From the NCBI RefSeq assembly GCF_000016645.1, contig NC_009441.1, positions 1,922,001 to 1,986,000 on the forward strand: DNA of 64,000 nt, read 5' to 3'. The position numbers and the translations under genes were made by a program. Source of the DNA: Flavobacterium johnsoniae UW101 (GTDB lineage: Bacteria > Bacteroidota > Bacteroidia > Flavobacteriales > Flavobacteriaceae). The notes under the pieces are model-generated. The model was not told where the DNA came from and did no database searches. It saw nothing but the letters and a program-made list of their open reading frames with translations. Positions 9,437-18,070 of the stretch are shown here, in pieces (the stretch's first letter is position 1; each line of letters opens with the position of its first letter).

Positions 9437-9787
9437 ATGTCACACGAGCACGTATCAAATACAAAAAGAATCTGGTTTGTTTTCGCATTACTTTCAGTAG
9501 TAACTACAGTAGAAGTTATCTTGGGTATCTACAAACCAAAATCATTAGAGTTTACACATTTTATCGGTTTGAATTTGTTAAACTGGATATTTTATATCCT
9601 TACAGTATTCAAAGCTTATTATATTGTATGGGCATTTATGCACATGGAAGGTGAAAAAAGCAGTCTTAGATGGTCTGTTGTATCACCAGTTATTTTCCTA
9701 GTATTATATTTATTGTTCATCCTGTTAACAGAAGGACACTATATTTATGGGGTTTTTAAAGATTCTACTATTAAATGGAATTTTTAA
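9437..9787 (+). CDS. Cytochrome c oxidase subunit IV family protein
   Basis: Small inner-membrane protein of 116 residues with three hydrophobic helices and the conserved YYIVWAFMHMEGE stretch after helix two, typical of the prokaryotic subunit IV (caa3_CtaG/COX4_pro) family. It closes the transcript that starts with the long subunit III gene, and a strong terminator follows. Subunits I and II are not in this window. Confidence 0.88.
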   Translation: MSHEHVSNTKRIWFVFALLSVVTTVEVILGIYKPKSLEFTHFIGLNLLNWIFYILTVFKAYYIVWAFMHMEGEKSSLRWSVVSPVIFLVLYLLFILLTEGHYIYGVFKDSTIKWNF

Positions 9788-9807
9788 CATGATATTAATT
9801 CGAAAAG

Positions 9808-9833
9808 AAGCTCCGTTTAACGGAGCTTTTTTT
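9808..9833 (+). terminator. Terminator after oxidase subunit IV
   Basis: AAGCTCCGT and ACGGAGCTT pair around a three-base loop and are followed by seven Ts. The T run runs straight into the promoter box of the next gene. Confidence 0.88.
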
Positions 9834-9840
9834 ATTTTTG
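9833..9840 (+). promoter_or_regulatory. -7 box for the SCO-like pair
   Basis: TATTTTTG directly abuts the terminator T run and lies 25 bases before the ATG at 9866. Confidence 0.55.
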
Positions 9841-9865
9841 TACCTCAATAACTTCCGTTAAAACA

Positions 9866-10522
9866 ATGAAAAAAAATATAGTTCTTTTTGTGCTTTTTGT
9901 TTTACCAATTGTAGCCTATTTGTTTTTTGCTTCAGGTGTAAATAGTTTTACAAAACTTCCCATAATTACTCCAAAAATTGCCGACTTTGGAAACTGGAAA
10001 TCTCTCGACGGCAAGAAAGTCTCTCTCGATAAAAAAATTACGGTTTTAGGTTTTTCTGGTTCTGATATTTTAAGCAGCAGAGGAAATTATTTTAATCTTA
10101 ATGAAAAAATCTACAAACGTTATCATGGTTTCGAAGATCTTCAATTTGTTGTAGTTTGTCCGCTTGGTACAGAAAAAGAAGCTCAAAAACTAGTTGATGC
10201 ATTAAAACCTTTTACAGATGTTTCTGGATGGAATTTTGTTTTTGCTTCTCCAGAAGAAATACAAGCATTTTACAATCAATTGCAGTTAAAAGGAAAGCTA
10301 GATGATAAACTTGGGACTTCTAATGTTTTTATTGTAGATAAAGAACGAAATTTAAGAGGACGTAAAGGAGAAAGTAAAGACAAAAAAGACGAATATAAAG
10401 AAGGATATGATACTTTTCATCCGTCTGAGCTGAGTAATGAAATGCTGGATGACTTTAAAATCATTTTGTATGAATACCGTGCTGCTCTTAAAAAGAACCA
10501 TAATGCCACAAAACAACTTTAA
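9866..10522 (+). CDS. Cysteine-less SCO/thioredoxin-fold-like membrane-anchored protein
   Basis: 218 residues: one N-terminal membrane anchor (about 4-22), then a soluble domain whose strand pattern resembles SCO/peroxiredoxin folds (KKITVLGFSGSDI where SCO proteins carry VLEFFFTTCPSICPK; later SNVFIVDKERNLRGR resembling the LIDKDGNIR strand of the next gene). The CxxxC copper/thiol site is missing; the only cysteine is in a VVVCPLG strand. It lies 12 bp before a true SCO gene. I infer a degenerate partner of the SCO protein in oxidase copper assembly; the activity is unknown. Confidence 0.6.
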   Translation: MKKNIVLFVLFVLPIVAYLFFASGVNSFTKLPIITPKIADFGNWKSLDGKKVSLDKKITVLGFSGSDILSSRGNYFNLNEKIYKRYHGFEDLQFVVVCPLGTEKEAQKLVDALKPFTDVSGWNFVFASPEEIQAFYNQLQLKGKLDDKLGTSNVFIVDKERNLRGRKGESKDKKDEYKEGYDTFHPSELSNEMLDDFKIILYEYRAALKKNHNATKQL

Positions 10523-10534
10523 AACTTACGAATA

Positions 10535-11221
10535 ATGTTCAAAAATAAATCTTACATCGGGATTTCGTTTATTATTTTGATTTTCGGAATCTATGCAGTG
10601 CCAAAAATTGTTGATAGAATTAAAAATGGTGATGTTGTAAAAGGAAATCGATTAGATAATGTAGGTTCTAAAAGTTCTAAAGATGCAAAATTATTAACGA
10701 TTGGTCCGGCTCCAAAATTTGAATTAACAAATCAGGACAACGTTAAAATATCTAATGAAACGTATAAAGGAAAAGTGTATGTTTTAGAATTTTTCTTTAC
10801 AACCTGCCCATCAATCTGTCCAAAGATGAATATGAGTATGCTGGAAATTGAAAAAACATTCTTTGGTAATCCAAATTTTGGTATTGTTTCAATTACAATT
10901 GATCCGGTTCATGATACACCTCAGGTTTTAAAAGATCATGCAAAACTATTGGGAGTAAAATCTGCTTCATGGAATTTCCTAACAGGAGACAAAGCAACTA
11001 TTATGGATTTGTCAAATAAAGGATTTAATCTATATGCCGGCGAAAATTCAAAAGTAAACGGAGGTTTTGAGCACTCAGGATTATTTGCTTTAATTGATAA
11101 AGACGGAAATATTCGCTGTAGAAAAGATGAATTTGGAAACCCAAATATCTACTACGACGGTTTAGATAAAAAAGGAGTTAGAGATATTCAACAAGACATT
11201 AAAATACTATTAGAAGAATAA
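10535..11221 (+). CDS. SCO family copper chaperone (SCO1/SenC)
   Basis: Membrane-anchored thioredoxin-fold protein of 228 residues that delivers copper to, or reduces, the CuA site of cytochrome c oxidase. N-terminal anchor at about 8-24; the CxxxC pair is Cys91 and Cys95 in TTCPSICPK, and the distal copper-ligand histidine is about His180 in GGFEHSGLF. DPVHDTP is also conserved. It sits between a cysteine-less relative and a DUF420 gene, only 2 bp from the latter, in the oxidase neighbourhood. Confidence 0.94.
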   Translation: MFKNKSYIGISFIILIFGIYAVPKIVDRIKNGDVVKGNRLDNVGSKSSKDAKLLTIGPAPKFELTNQDNVKISNETYKGKVYVLEFFFTTCPSICPKMNMSMLEIEKTFFGNPNFGIVSITIDPVHDTPQVLKDHAKLLGVKSASWNFLTGDKATIMDLSNKGFNLYAGENSKVNGGFEHSGLFALIDKDGNIRCRKDEFGNPNIYYDGLDKKGVRDIQQDIKILLEE

Positions 11222-11223
11222 AA

Positions 11224-11766
11224 ATGGAAGATCATTCATTAGAAAAAAAATACAATAAATTTATTGTTGCGGTTTCAATTATTATCCCGGTTGTTGTAGC
11301 AATCCTTTTTGGAATTAAATTAAAAGATTTCGGAATTAACGTTGAACCGCTTTCATTTCTGCCTCCAATTTATGCAACTACAAATGGTATTACAGCCATT
11401 GTTTTAGTTTGGGCTGTAATTGCTGTTAAAAACGGAAAACTTAAATTACACGAACGATTAATGACTTTTGCGATTGCATTGTCTGTAGCGTTTTTAGTAA
11501 TGTACGTTGCGTATCACATGACTTCAGATTCGACTAAATTTGGCGGTGAAGGAATTATACGTTATGTGTATTTCTTTATTTTATTAACTCATATTTTATT
11601 GTCTATAGCAATTATCCCATTAGTATTGATTACTTATGTTAGAGCACTTGCGCAAAGATTCGACAGACATAAAAAAATAGCTAAAATTACTTTTCCGCTT
11701 TGGTTGTATGTTGCGGTTACAGGAGTTGTAGTTTATTTAATGATTTCTCCTTACTATGTATACTAA
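11224..11766 (+). CDS. DUF420 family membrane protein
   Basis: Inner-membrane protein of 180 residues with five hydrophobic helices and conserved histidines (LKLHERLM, YVAYHMTSD, FILLTHILLS), the pattern of the DUF420/CtaM-like group that occurs next to SCO and oxidase genes. In Gram-positive relatives CtaM is needed for aa3-type oxidase maturation; here a role in haem-copper oxidase assembly is inferred from context. Its stop region overlaps a possible upstream ATG of the next gene. Confidence 0.85.
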   Translation: MEDHSLEKKYNKFIVAVSIIIPVVVAILFGIKLKDFGINVEPLSFLPPIYATTNGITAIVLVWAVIAVKNGKLKLHERLMTFAIALSVAFLVMYVAYHMTSDSTKFGGEGIIRYVYFFILLTHILLSIAIIPLVLITYVRALAQRFDRHKKIAKITFPLWLYVAVTGVVVYLMISPYYVY

Positions 11767-11803
11767 AAATAAAATATCAAATTTTCAAACTCTAAATTCC
11801 AAA

Positions 11804-12028
11804 TTGAAAAAATTGGTTTTTGGAATTTGTCTGTTCTTAGTTGGAATTTCAGCAAACGCTCAGTGTGCAATGTGCCGCGCCGCGCTTGCAGGAGATTCAA
11901 ACGTAAAAAAAGCAGAAGCAGTAAACGATGGAATTGTTTTTTTAATGATAATTCCTTATTTGCTGGTAGCGATAATTGGATATCTAATTTATAGAATGTA
12001 CCAATCTAAAAAGAAAAAGGCAGAATAA
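11804..12028 (+). CDS. Small exported membrane protein with CxxC motif
   Basis: With TTG 11804 as start this is a 74-residue protein: a clear signal peptide (MKKLVFGICLFLVGISANA), then CAMCRAAL with a CxxC pair just after the cleavage site, one membrane helix (about 44-63) and a Lys-rich tail. The frame is open to ATG 11756, overlapping DUF420, but the extra 16 residues are encoded by an AT-rich intergenic repeat-like stretch and would spoil the signal peptide. CxxC without a following His is not a c-type haem site; metal or thiol chemistry linked to SCO is possible. Unknown family to me. Confidence 0.72.
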   Translation: MKKLVFGICLFLVGISANAQCAMCRAALAGDSNVKKAEAVNDGIVFLMIIPYLLVAIIGYLIYRMYQSKKKKAE

Positions 12029-12046
12029 TTATTCTGCCTTTTTTTT
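12017..12046. terminator. Bidirectional terminator between convergent genes
   Basis: AAGGCAGAAT and ATTCTGCCTT form a ten-pair stem with T runs on the plus side and As on the other. The stop codon of the small CxxC gene is inside the stem, and the DUF4403 stop lies in the T run. Confidence 0.85.
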
Positions 12047-13451
12047 ATTTTAATCCGTTTACAGAAACATTTACAGTTCCGTTTATTTTGATAAAAGCTA
12101 TAATCGCCTGATTGGTTAACTGAATTTTGTCAAACTGAATATCTTCCATTTTTCCGTTTACAAAAACACCTGGCATTGGCGAATAGTTTTTAAGATAAGA
12201 TGCCATGCTTTTTTTGCCTTCTTCTAAATTAGGCTGGATAGAATAGCGGCAGCTTTCTTCCATTTTTCTTAAAACATAACCTTGTGCAAGCCAGTTTGCA
12301 GTTCGCATTAATTTGCTTTTGGTGTCAAGAACATAGTCGAGTTTGTCAAAATAAATTTCTTTTGTCTGCGCATTATACTGCGGAATTCCGTTTAAATACA
12401 ATGTTCCGTTTATAGATCCTAAAACATCAAGAGCAATAATCATTTTTCCGTTTTTATGCCAGATTGAAACATTTTTTACGGTCACTTTTTTACTTCCTGA
12501 TCCAAATTCCTGTCCGGCAAAATTCTTAGTCATGATTTTTGAAGCGTCAACATAACTTGAAATGGCGGCAATATTGGCAGAAATCTGATTTGGAATTTTA
12601 GTAACAGGTTTAAGAATAATTTTATTAGAATTGAATTTAGATTCCGGTTGTTTGCCAACTATAGTTTCCATGTTGCATTTCATTCCCATTTCAAGTAAGA
12701 ATGAATCATTTTTGAGCTTTGCATTTGTCGAATAAATTTCAACAGGAACAATTCTCAGCCAGCTTTCATAAGTGTCGCTCATTTGAAACGGTGTGCAGAT
12801 TTTTTCTAAAGCCGACAAAACATTCGGTTTAAAATCCATTGATTTTTCAATTGCTTCATCAATTTTATGTTCCAGTTTCGATTTAAAAATTGAAATTGCG
12901 GGATTAATCAAATATGTAATCGGCATGTTTTTTCCAAAAACAGTCATTGTTGGACTTTCGCTCCAGTCTAAAGATTTGAATTCCGTTTTAGTATTTAATT
13001 TCCAATTGGTTAAAGCCACATCGCTGGATAATGTAATAACTCCGTTTAAGTTAAACCCGCGGGTGTCGTAAAGTTCAACTCCAAGTTTTTTCGTGCCAAT
13101 TCGGTATTTAATATTAGCTTTTAAAGGAAGAATCGTTTTGATTTTTTTATCTGGATTAGCCGGATCATTTTGGATTTTTATGGGTCCCTGTTTCCAGATT
13201 TTCATTTGAATATCGTCATCTTCAATGTCGTTATCCTCATAAATCAATCCGTTTAAAATTGCATTGGTTTGATTTTCAATATCATTTAATTTAACTGTAA
13301 TAGGCAGATTAATAAATGACGGGCTTGCGTCGTAAACTAAAGGACTTGCATCATCTGGTTCTGGCTTAAGTGTTTCCAGTTTTTGTGTTGTTGAACAGCT
13401 TAAAAACACCGCAGCTACCGCAAACATTGAGATTTTTGAAAAAAACTTCAT
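12045..13451 (-). CDS. DUF4403 family lipoprotein
   Basis: Putative outer-membrane lipoprotein of 468 residues; lipobox AVAAVFLSC with the lipidated cysteine at about residue 19. The rest is beta-rich with repeated long strands and is recognised as the DUF4403 family of Bacteroidota, related in layout to lipid-binding BPI/SMP-like folds, although I cannot show that here. The open frame reaches 13478, but a promoter box at 13476-13483 and the signal sequence favour the ATG at 13451. It converges with the oxidase assembly genes. Confidence 0.8.
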   Translation of the reverse strand: MKFFSKISMFAVAAVFLSCSTTQKLETLKPEPDDASPLVYDASPSFINLPITVKLNDIENQTNAILNGLIYEDNDIEDDDIQMKIWKQGPIKIQNDPANPDKKIKTILPLKANIKYRIGTKKLGVELYDTRGFNLNGVITLSSDVALTNWKLNTKTEFKSLDWSESPTMTVFGKNMPITYLINPAISIFKSKLEHKIDEAIEKSMDFKPNVLSALEKICTPFQMSDTYESWLRIVPVEIYSTNAKLKNDSFLLEMGMKCNMETIVGKQPESKFNSNKIILKPVTKIPNQISANIAAISSYVDASKIMTKNFAGQEFGSGSKKVTVKNVSIWHKNGKMIIALDVLGSINGTLYLNGIPQYNAQTKEIYFDKLDYVLDTKSKLMRTANWLAQGYVLRKMEESCRYSIQPNLEEGKKSMASYLKNYSPMPGVFVNGKMEDIQFDKIQLTNQAIIAFIKINGTVNVSVNGLK

Positions 13452-13475
13452 AATTATGATTTTTTTAAAGTCAAG

Positions 13476-13483
13476 CAAAATTA
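13476..13483 (-). promoter_or_regulatory. -7 box for the DUF4403 gene
   Basis: Reads TAATTTTG on the minus strand. It ends 24 bases before the chosen ATG and overlaps the upstream candidate start, which it rules out. Confidence 0.6.
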
Positions 13484-13550
13484 AGAAAACAATTAAATTA
13501 TTCTCATAAAGTGTAACATTTGATAATAACCACCGTCTTATTTAAAAACT

Positions 13551-13580
13551 ATGATAAAATTATTAACGTTTTGTTATCAT
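13551..13580. promoter_or_regulatory. Inverted repeat upstream of the export cassette
   Basis: ATGATAA and TTATCAT lie 16 bases apart, about 50 bases before the ABC ATPase start. It could be an operator for the efflux operon. The sequence is AT-rich, so chance is possible, and no regulator gene is adjacent. Confidence 0.3.
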
Positions 13581-13629
13581 AATTTACTTATAAAAAATAT
13601 TATTATTGTTTTAAAAATTTAACAATATC

Positions 13630-14331
13630 ATGATCGAAATCAAAGATTTGCACAAATCCTATAAAATGGGAAGTTCGGAGCTGCATGTGTTGAAAGGAAT
13701 AAATTTTAATATTGCCGAAGGTGAATTAGTTGCCATTATGGGATCATCGGGATCTGGAAAATCTACGCTTCTTAACATTTTAGGAATTCTTGACGAGGCC
13801 GACTCTGGTAGTTATATTTTAGATAAAACCCCAATTAAAAAACTGAACGAAACTCTAGCTTCAAAATACAGAAACAAATTTCTGGGTTTTGTTTTTCAGT
13901 CTTTCAATTTAATAAATTATAAATCTGCATTAGACAACGTTGCGATGCCTTTGTATTATCAAGGTGTAAAGAGAAAAGAACGTTATGAAATTGCAATGAA
14001 ATATCTTGAAAAAGTTGGTTTAGGATCGCATTCTCATCACTTGCCTAACGAACTTTCTGGAGGACAGAAACAACGTGTGGCGATTGCAAGGGCATTGGCA
14101 TCTAATCCAAAAGTTTTGCTTGCCGATGAGCCTACAGGAGCCTTAGATACTAAAACTTCTTATGAGGTTATGGAGTTAATTCAAGGAATTAATGACGAAG
14201 GCAAAACGATTTTAATCGTTACACACGAACCAGATATTGCCGCAATGTGCAAAAGAAATGTGGTCCTGAAAGACGGATTAATTATCGATGATAAATTAGT
14301 AGAACAAGTTAGAGCTTCATCTTATGTTTAA
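13630..14331 (+). CDS. MacB-type ABC transporter ATP-binding protein
   Basis: Cytoplasmic ATPase of 233 residues of the LolD/MacB branch. Walker A GSSGSGKST (about 38-46), Q-loop FVFQSFNLI, signature LSGGQKQRVAIARAL, Walker B VLLADEPTGALD and H-loop IVTHEPD are all present. It overlaps the first permease by 8 bp and drives a mechanotransmission-type exporter formed with the two permeases, adaptors and TolC protein downstream. The substrate cannot be read from sequence; drugs, peptides or lipoproteins are family options. Confidence 0.94.
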   Translation: MIEIKDLHKSYKMGSSELHVLKGINFNIAEGELVAIMGSSGSGKSTLLNILGILDEADSGSYILDKTPIKKLNETLASKYRNKFLGFVFQSFNLINYKSALDNVAMPLYYQGVKRKERYEIAMKYLEKVGLGSHSHHLPNELSGGQKQRVAIARALASNPKVLLADEPTGALDTKTSYEVMELIQGINDEGKTILIVTHEPDIAAMCKRNVVLKDGLIIDDKLVEQVRASSYV

Positions 14332-15568
14332 TATTGAGCGCTGGCAGGAAATATTTGAAGCCATTTCTAAAAACCGACTGCGAACATTTCTAACAGGAAT
14401 TTCGGTAGCATCGGGGATTTTTATTTTGGTGATTTTGCTTGGAGCCGGAAAAGGGCTTCAAAATGGCATTGAAAAACAATTTGAAAGAGATGCTGCCGGA
14501 ATTATCGAAGTCTGGTCTGGTACAACTACAAAAGAATATAAAGGATTGAATCCAGGAAGACAGGTTCAGTTTCGAAATAGTGATTACAATCAATCTACTC
14601 AAAAATTTGAAGATAAATTAGATTTAAGAGCGTCAACACAAAATTATTGGGGGCAATCTTTTTCTTATGGAAAAGAATCAGGAAGTTATCAGTTTAGAGG
14701 TGTAGATCCTGATTATGGCGGCATCGAAAACCTAACAATAGTTCAGGGGCGTTATGTAAATAGTAAAGATTTGCAGAACAACGAAAAGGTTGCGGTTATT
14801 GGAATGAAATTAAAGAATGATTTGCTTAAGGATAAAGATGCGATAGGCGAAGAAATCTTAATTAACAATATCAGTTTTAAAGTCATCGGTGTTTTTACAG
14901 ATCCGGGAGGAGAAAGAGAAGAAACCAGAGCGTACCTGCCTTTAACAACAGTGCAGAGAACTTTTGGAGGCGGAGATAAAATCAGCAATTTGTTTTTTAC
15001 TTTAAAAAAGACAAGCAATTATGATGAAGCTTTGGCACAATCAGAAAAATTTACACAGGATTTAAAAGATTTATTAAAGAGCAAAAATATGGTTGCTCCT
15101 GATGATGATGGCGGAGTAGGAGTTTATAATTCTGTTAAAGATGCAAAGCAGTTTTATGATTTAAATCTTTACATCAGGTTATTTTTCTGGTGGGTTGGTA
15201 TTTGTACCATTATTGCCGGAGTTGTAGGTGTAAGTAACATCATGCTGATTATTGTAAAAGAAAGAACAAAAGAAATTGGAATTCGTAAAGCTTTAGGAGC
15301 TTCTCCGTTTTCGATTATAGCCATGATACTTCACGAATCAATTTTTATTACCACTATTGCAGGATTTGTCGGGCTTTTGGCAAGTCTGCTGTTATTAGAA
15401 TTTGTTGGACCGATGGTTCAGAGTGAATATTTTAGAAATCCAGAAGTAGATTTCAGCGTGGCATTAACAACACTATTTTTACTTGTGTTTGCAGGTGCTC
15501 TGGCGGGATTTTTCCCAGCATACAGAGCAGCCAAAATTAAACCTATTGTAGCACTTAGAGACGAATAA
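14324..15568 (+). CDS. MacB-like ABC transporter permease 1
   Basis: 414-residue inner-membrane permease with MacB/FtsX topology: first helix at about 20-42, a large periplasmic domain (MacB_PCD), then three C-terminal helices. The coupling stretch KERTKEIGIRKALGAS and the end PAYRAAKIKPIVALRDE are hallmarks. It forms a likely heterodimer with the next permease, which begins 2 bp after its stop. Unlike E. coli MacB, ATPase and permease are separate polypeptides. Confidence 0.93.
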   Translation: MFNIERWQEIFEAISKNRLRTFLTGISVASGIFILVILLGAGKGLQNGIEKQFERDAAGIIEVWSGTTTKEYKGLNPGRQVQFRNSDYNQSTQKFEDKLDLRASTQNYWGQSFSYGKESGSYQFRGVDPDYGGIENLTIVQGRYVNSKDLQNNEKVAVIGMKLKNDLLKDKDAIGEEILINNISFKVIGVFTDPGGEREETRAYLPLTTVQRTFGGGDKISNLFFTLKKTSNYDEALAQSEKFTQDLKDLLKSKNMVAPDDDGGVGVYNSVKDAKQFYDLNLYIRLFFWWVGICTIIAGVVGVSNIMLIIVKERTKEIGIRKALGASPFSIIAMILHESIFITTIAGFVGLLASLLLLEFVGPMVQSEYFRNPEVDFSVALTTLFLLVFAGALAGFFPAYRAAKIKPIVALRDE

Positions 15569-15570
15569 TT

Positions 15571-16836
15571 ATGTTTAAAAAAGATAATTGGGACGAGATT
15601 TTACAGGCCTTAACGGCTAACCCATTCAGAACTATTCTGACGGCTTTTGGTGTTTTTTGGGGAATTTTCATTTTGGTGATATTACTTGCAGCAGGTAATG
15701 GTCTGGAAAATGGTATTAAAAAAGGTTTTGACGGTATTGCCACAAACACTATGTTCATGTGGAGCCAGACAACATCAAAAGCTTATAAAGGACTTCCTAA
15801 AACCCGTCGTTACGATTTTAGAAACAGTGATGTTACAGCATTAAAAGCAGCAATACCAGATTTATTATATGTTTCGCCAAGAAACCAATTGGGGGATTTT
15901 AACGGAACAAATAACGTAGTTCGAGGCACAAAAACTTCGGCTTTTACGATTTATGGAGATTATCCTGAGCTGATTAAACAACAGCCAATGGATATTATAA
16001 AAGGACGTTTTGTAAATCAGCAGGATATTCTGGAAAAACGAAAAGTTGCCGTAATTGGGAAAGGAGTTATCAGTGAATTGTATGGAAAAGAAGAAGAATC
16101 TGTCGGCACTTATATTAAAATCAACGGTATAAATTTTATGGTTGTCGGTGTTTACAAATCCAAACAGCAGGGCGGAAATGCAGAACAGGAACAAAAAAAT
16201 ATTTTTATTCCGTTTACCACTTTTCAGCAGGCATTTAATTATGGTGATAAAGTAGGGTGGATGGCACTTACAGCTAGAGATGAAACTTCGATAACAGAAT
16301 TGAAACCGAAGATTTTAGAAATCATAAAAGCACTGCATTCTGTAAATCCTACAGATGACAGAGCGGTTGGAAATTTCGACTTGTACGAACAGTTCAATAA
16401 AGTACAGAGTTTATTTAATATTCTAAAAATCATTGCTTACTTCGTAGGAACATTAGTTTTGATTTCTGGAGTAATTGGAATTTCAAACATTATGCTGATT
16501 GTAGTTAAAGAGCGTACTAAAGAAATTGGAATTAGAAGAGCTTTGGGAGCTACACCAGCAGCAATTAGAGGACAGATTTTAGCAGAATCTATTTTCTTAA
16601 CAATCATTTCAGGAATGTTAGGAATTGCTGTAGCAACCGGAATTATTGCGATTTTAAATATGGTATTGGACTCAATGCCGCCAGGAAACGATACCATGTT
16701 TGCCAATCCAAGTGTTGATTTGGGAGTTGTATTTGTAGCCTTAATAATATTAGTAGGATCAGGTTTGCTGGCAGGATTTATTCCGGCGCAGACCGCAATT
16801 AATGTGAAGCCTGTAGACGCTTTGCGAACAGAATAA
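15571..16836 (+). CDS. MacB-like ABC transporter permease 2
   Basis: Paralogue of the preceding permease (421 residues) with the same topology and the matching motifs KERTKEIGIRRALGAT and the end AINVKPVDALRTE. N-termini also align (DNWDEILQALTANPFRT against ERWQEIFEAISKNRLRT). Two non-identical permease subunits imply a heterodimer served by one ATPase. The adaptor gene starts 40 bp downstream. Confidence 0.93.
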   Translation: MFKKDNWDEILQALTANPFRTILTAFGVFWGIFILVILLAAGNGLENGIKKGFDGIATNTMFMWSQTTSKAYKGLPKTRRYDFRNSDVTALKAAIPDLLYVSPRNQLGDFNGTNNVVRGTKTSAFTIYGDYPELIKQQPMDIIKGRFVNQQDILEKRKVAVIGKGVISELYGKEEESVGTYIKINGINFMVVGVYKSKQQGGNAEQEQKNIFIPFTTFQQAFNYGDKVGWMALTARDETSITELKPKILEIIKALHSVNPTDDRAVGNFDLYEQFNKVQSLFNILKIIAYFVGTLVLISGVIGISNIMLIVVKERTKEIGIRRALGATPAAIRGQILAESIFLTIISGMLGIAVATGIIAILNMVLDSMPPGNDTMFANPSVDLGVVFVALIILVGSGLLAGFIPAQTAINVKPVDALRTE

Positions 16837-16876
16837 ATTATCAATCAAAAAAATAATCGATTAAACCGAAAACAAA

Positions 16877-17992
16877 ATGAAAAAAGGAGTAACCGTAACC
16901 ATTTTAATTTTAATTGCTGTAGTGTTTTTTGGCGCACTTTACTATTTGTATGCGAAGAATCAGGAATCACCAATTGTTTTTAAAACGGAGAAAGCAGAAA
17001 TCAAAACAATAGTAAAAAATACAATTGCTACTGGTAACATTCAGCCTGATGAAGAGGTACTAATCAAACCGAACATTTCAGGTATTATTGAGCAGGTTTA
17101 CATTAAAGCCGGAGAAAAAATCAAAGCCGGAGATATGATTGCTAAAATTAGAGTTGTAGCCAATGTATCTAATGTAAGCAGTACTCAAAATCAAGTACAA
17201 ACTGCTAAAATTGCTTTAGACAATCAGGAGAAAATTTATCAAAGACAAAAAACACTTTTTGAAAAAGATGTAATTTCTGCCAATGATTTTGATGCAGCTC
17301 AATTAGCTTATAAACAAGCCAAACAAAACTATGCATCAGCATTACAAAGTTTAGATATTGTAAAAACAGGAACAACTTCGTCGTTAGGAAGTTATGCGAA
17401 TACTTTGATTCGTTCTACAGTAAACGGAATGGTTTTACAGGTTCCGGTAAAAGTAGGAAATCAGGTTATTGAAAGTAATAACTTTAATGAAGGAACTACA
17501 ATAGCAAGCGTTGCCGATGTGGGAAGAATGATTTTTATTGGAAAAATTGACGAATCTGAAGTGGGAAAAATCAAAGAAAAAATGCCAATTGAAATTACTG
17601 TAGGTGCTATCGAAAACAAAAAATTTGAAGCAGTTCTTACTGATATTGCACCAAAAGGAGTTACAGAAAACGGAGCAATTCAGTTTGAAATAAAAGCTAG
17701 ATTAGAAAATAGAGACGAAACATTTATTAGAGCCGGATTAAGTGCAAATGCTTCTATTATTCTTGAAAAAGCCGATAAAGTTATGGCTATAAAAGAATCA
17801 TTAGTACAATTTGACAAAAAAACTCAAAAACCCTATGTAGAAGTTGAAACAACACCTCAGAAATTTGAAAGAAGAGATTTAGTTTTAGGTGTAAGCGACG
17901 GAATCTACGTTCAGGTAAAAAGCGGGATCAAAAACACAGATAAAATTAAAATCTGGAATCAGGGTTTGATCGATGAAAAAGAGAAAAAATAA
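16877..17992 (+). CDS. HlyD/MacA-type periplasmic adaptor 1
   Basis: 371-residue membrane-fusion protein: N-terminal anchor (about 5-26), lipoyl half-motifs (ISGIIEQVYIKAGEKIKAGD and VNGMVLQVPVKVGNQV), a coiled-coil hairpin (about 105-170) and beta-barrel domains. It bridges the MacB-like permeases to TolC across the periplasm. It is a distinct, shorter protein than the second adaptor at 19463, which shares the same layout. Confidence 0.92.
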   Translation: MKKGVTVTILILIAVVFFGALYYLYAKNQESPIVFKTEKAEIKTIVKNTIATGNIQPDEEVLIKPNISGIIEQVYIKAGEKIKAGDMIAKIRVVANVSNVSSTQNQVQTAKIALDNQEKIYQRQKTLFEKDVISANDFDAAQLAYKQAKQNYASALQSLDIVKTGTTSSLGSYANTLIRSTVNGMVLQVPVKVGNQVIESNNFNEGTTIASVADVGRMIFIGKIDESEVGKIKEKMPIEITVGAIENKKFEAVLTDIAPKGVTENGAIQFEIKARLENRDETFIRAGLSANASIILEKADKVMAIKESLVQFDKKTQKPYVEVETTPQKFERRDLVLGVSDGIYVQVKSGIKNTDKIKIWNQGLIDEKEKK

Positions 17993-18030
17993 TTGAAATC
18001 GTAAAGAGTTTTTTTGGTTTTAAAAAATGT

Positions 18031-18038
18031 TAAATTTG
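18031..18038 (+). promoter_or_regulatory. -7 box for the tolC-like gene
   Basis: TAAATTTG lies in the gap after adaptor 1 and rules out the upstream start at 18014. The outer-membrane channel and adaptor 2 can therefore be transcribed separately from the ABC subunits. Confidence 0.6.
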
Positions 18039-18055
18039 CGCAGCATCGACTGCGC
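18038..18055 (+). promoter_or_regulatory. Stem-loop at the 5' end of the tolC-like mRNA
   Basis: GCGCAG and CTGCGC pair around a six-base loop immediately after the -7 box, so the transcript would begin at or within this GC-rich hairpin. It may protect the 5' end or affect translation. Confidence 0.35.
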
Positions 18056-18070
18056 CATCAATCAAAATAT

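Noticed and set aside
9382..9654. 90-residue plus-strand frame across the subunit III/IV junction
   Set aside because: It spans the end of one clear gene and overlaps the next in another frame; no domain of its own.
11804..12028. c-type cytochrome site at CAMC
   Set aside because: The motif lacks the histidine required after CxxC.
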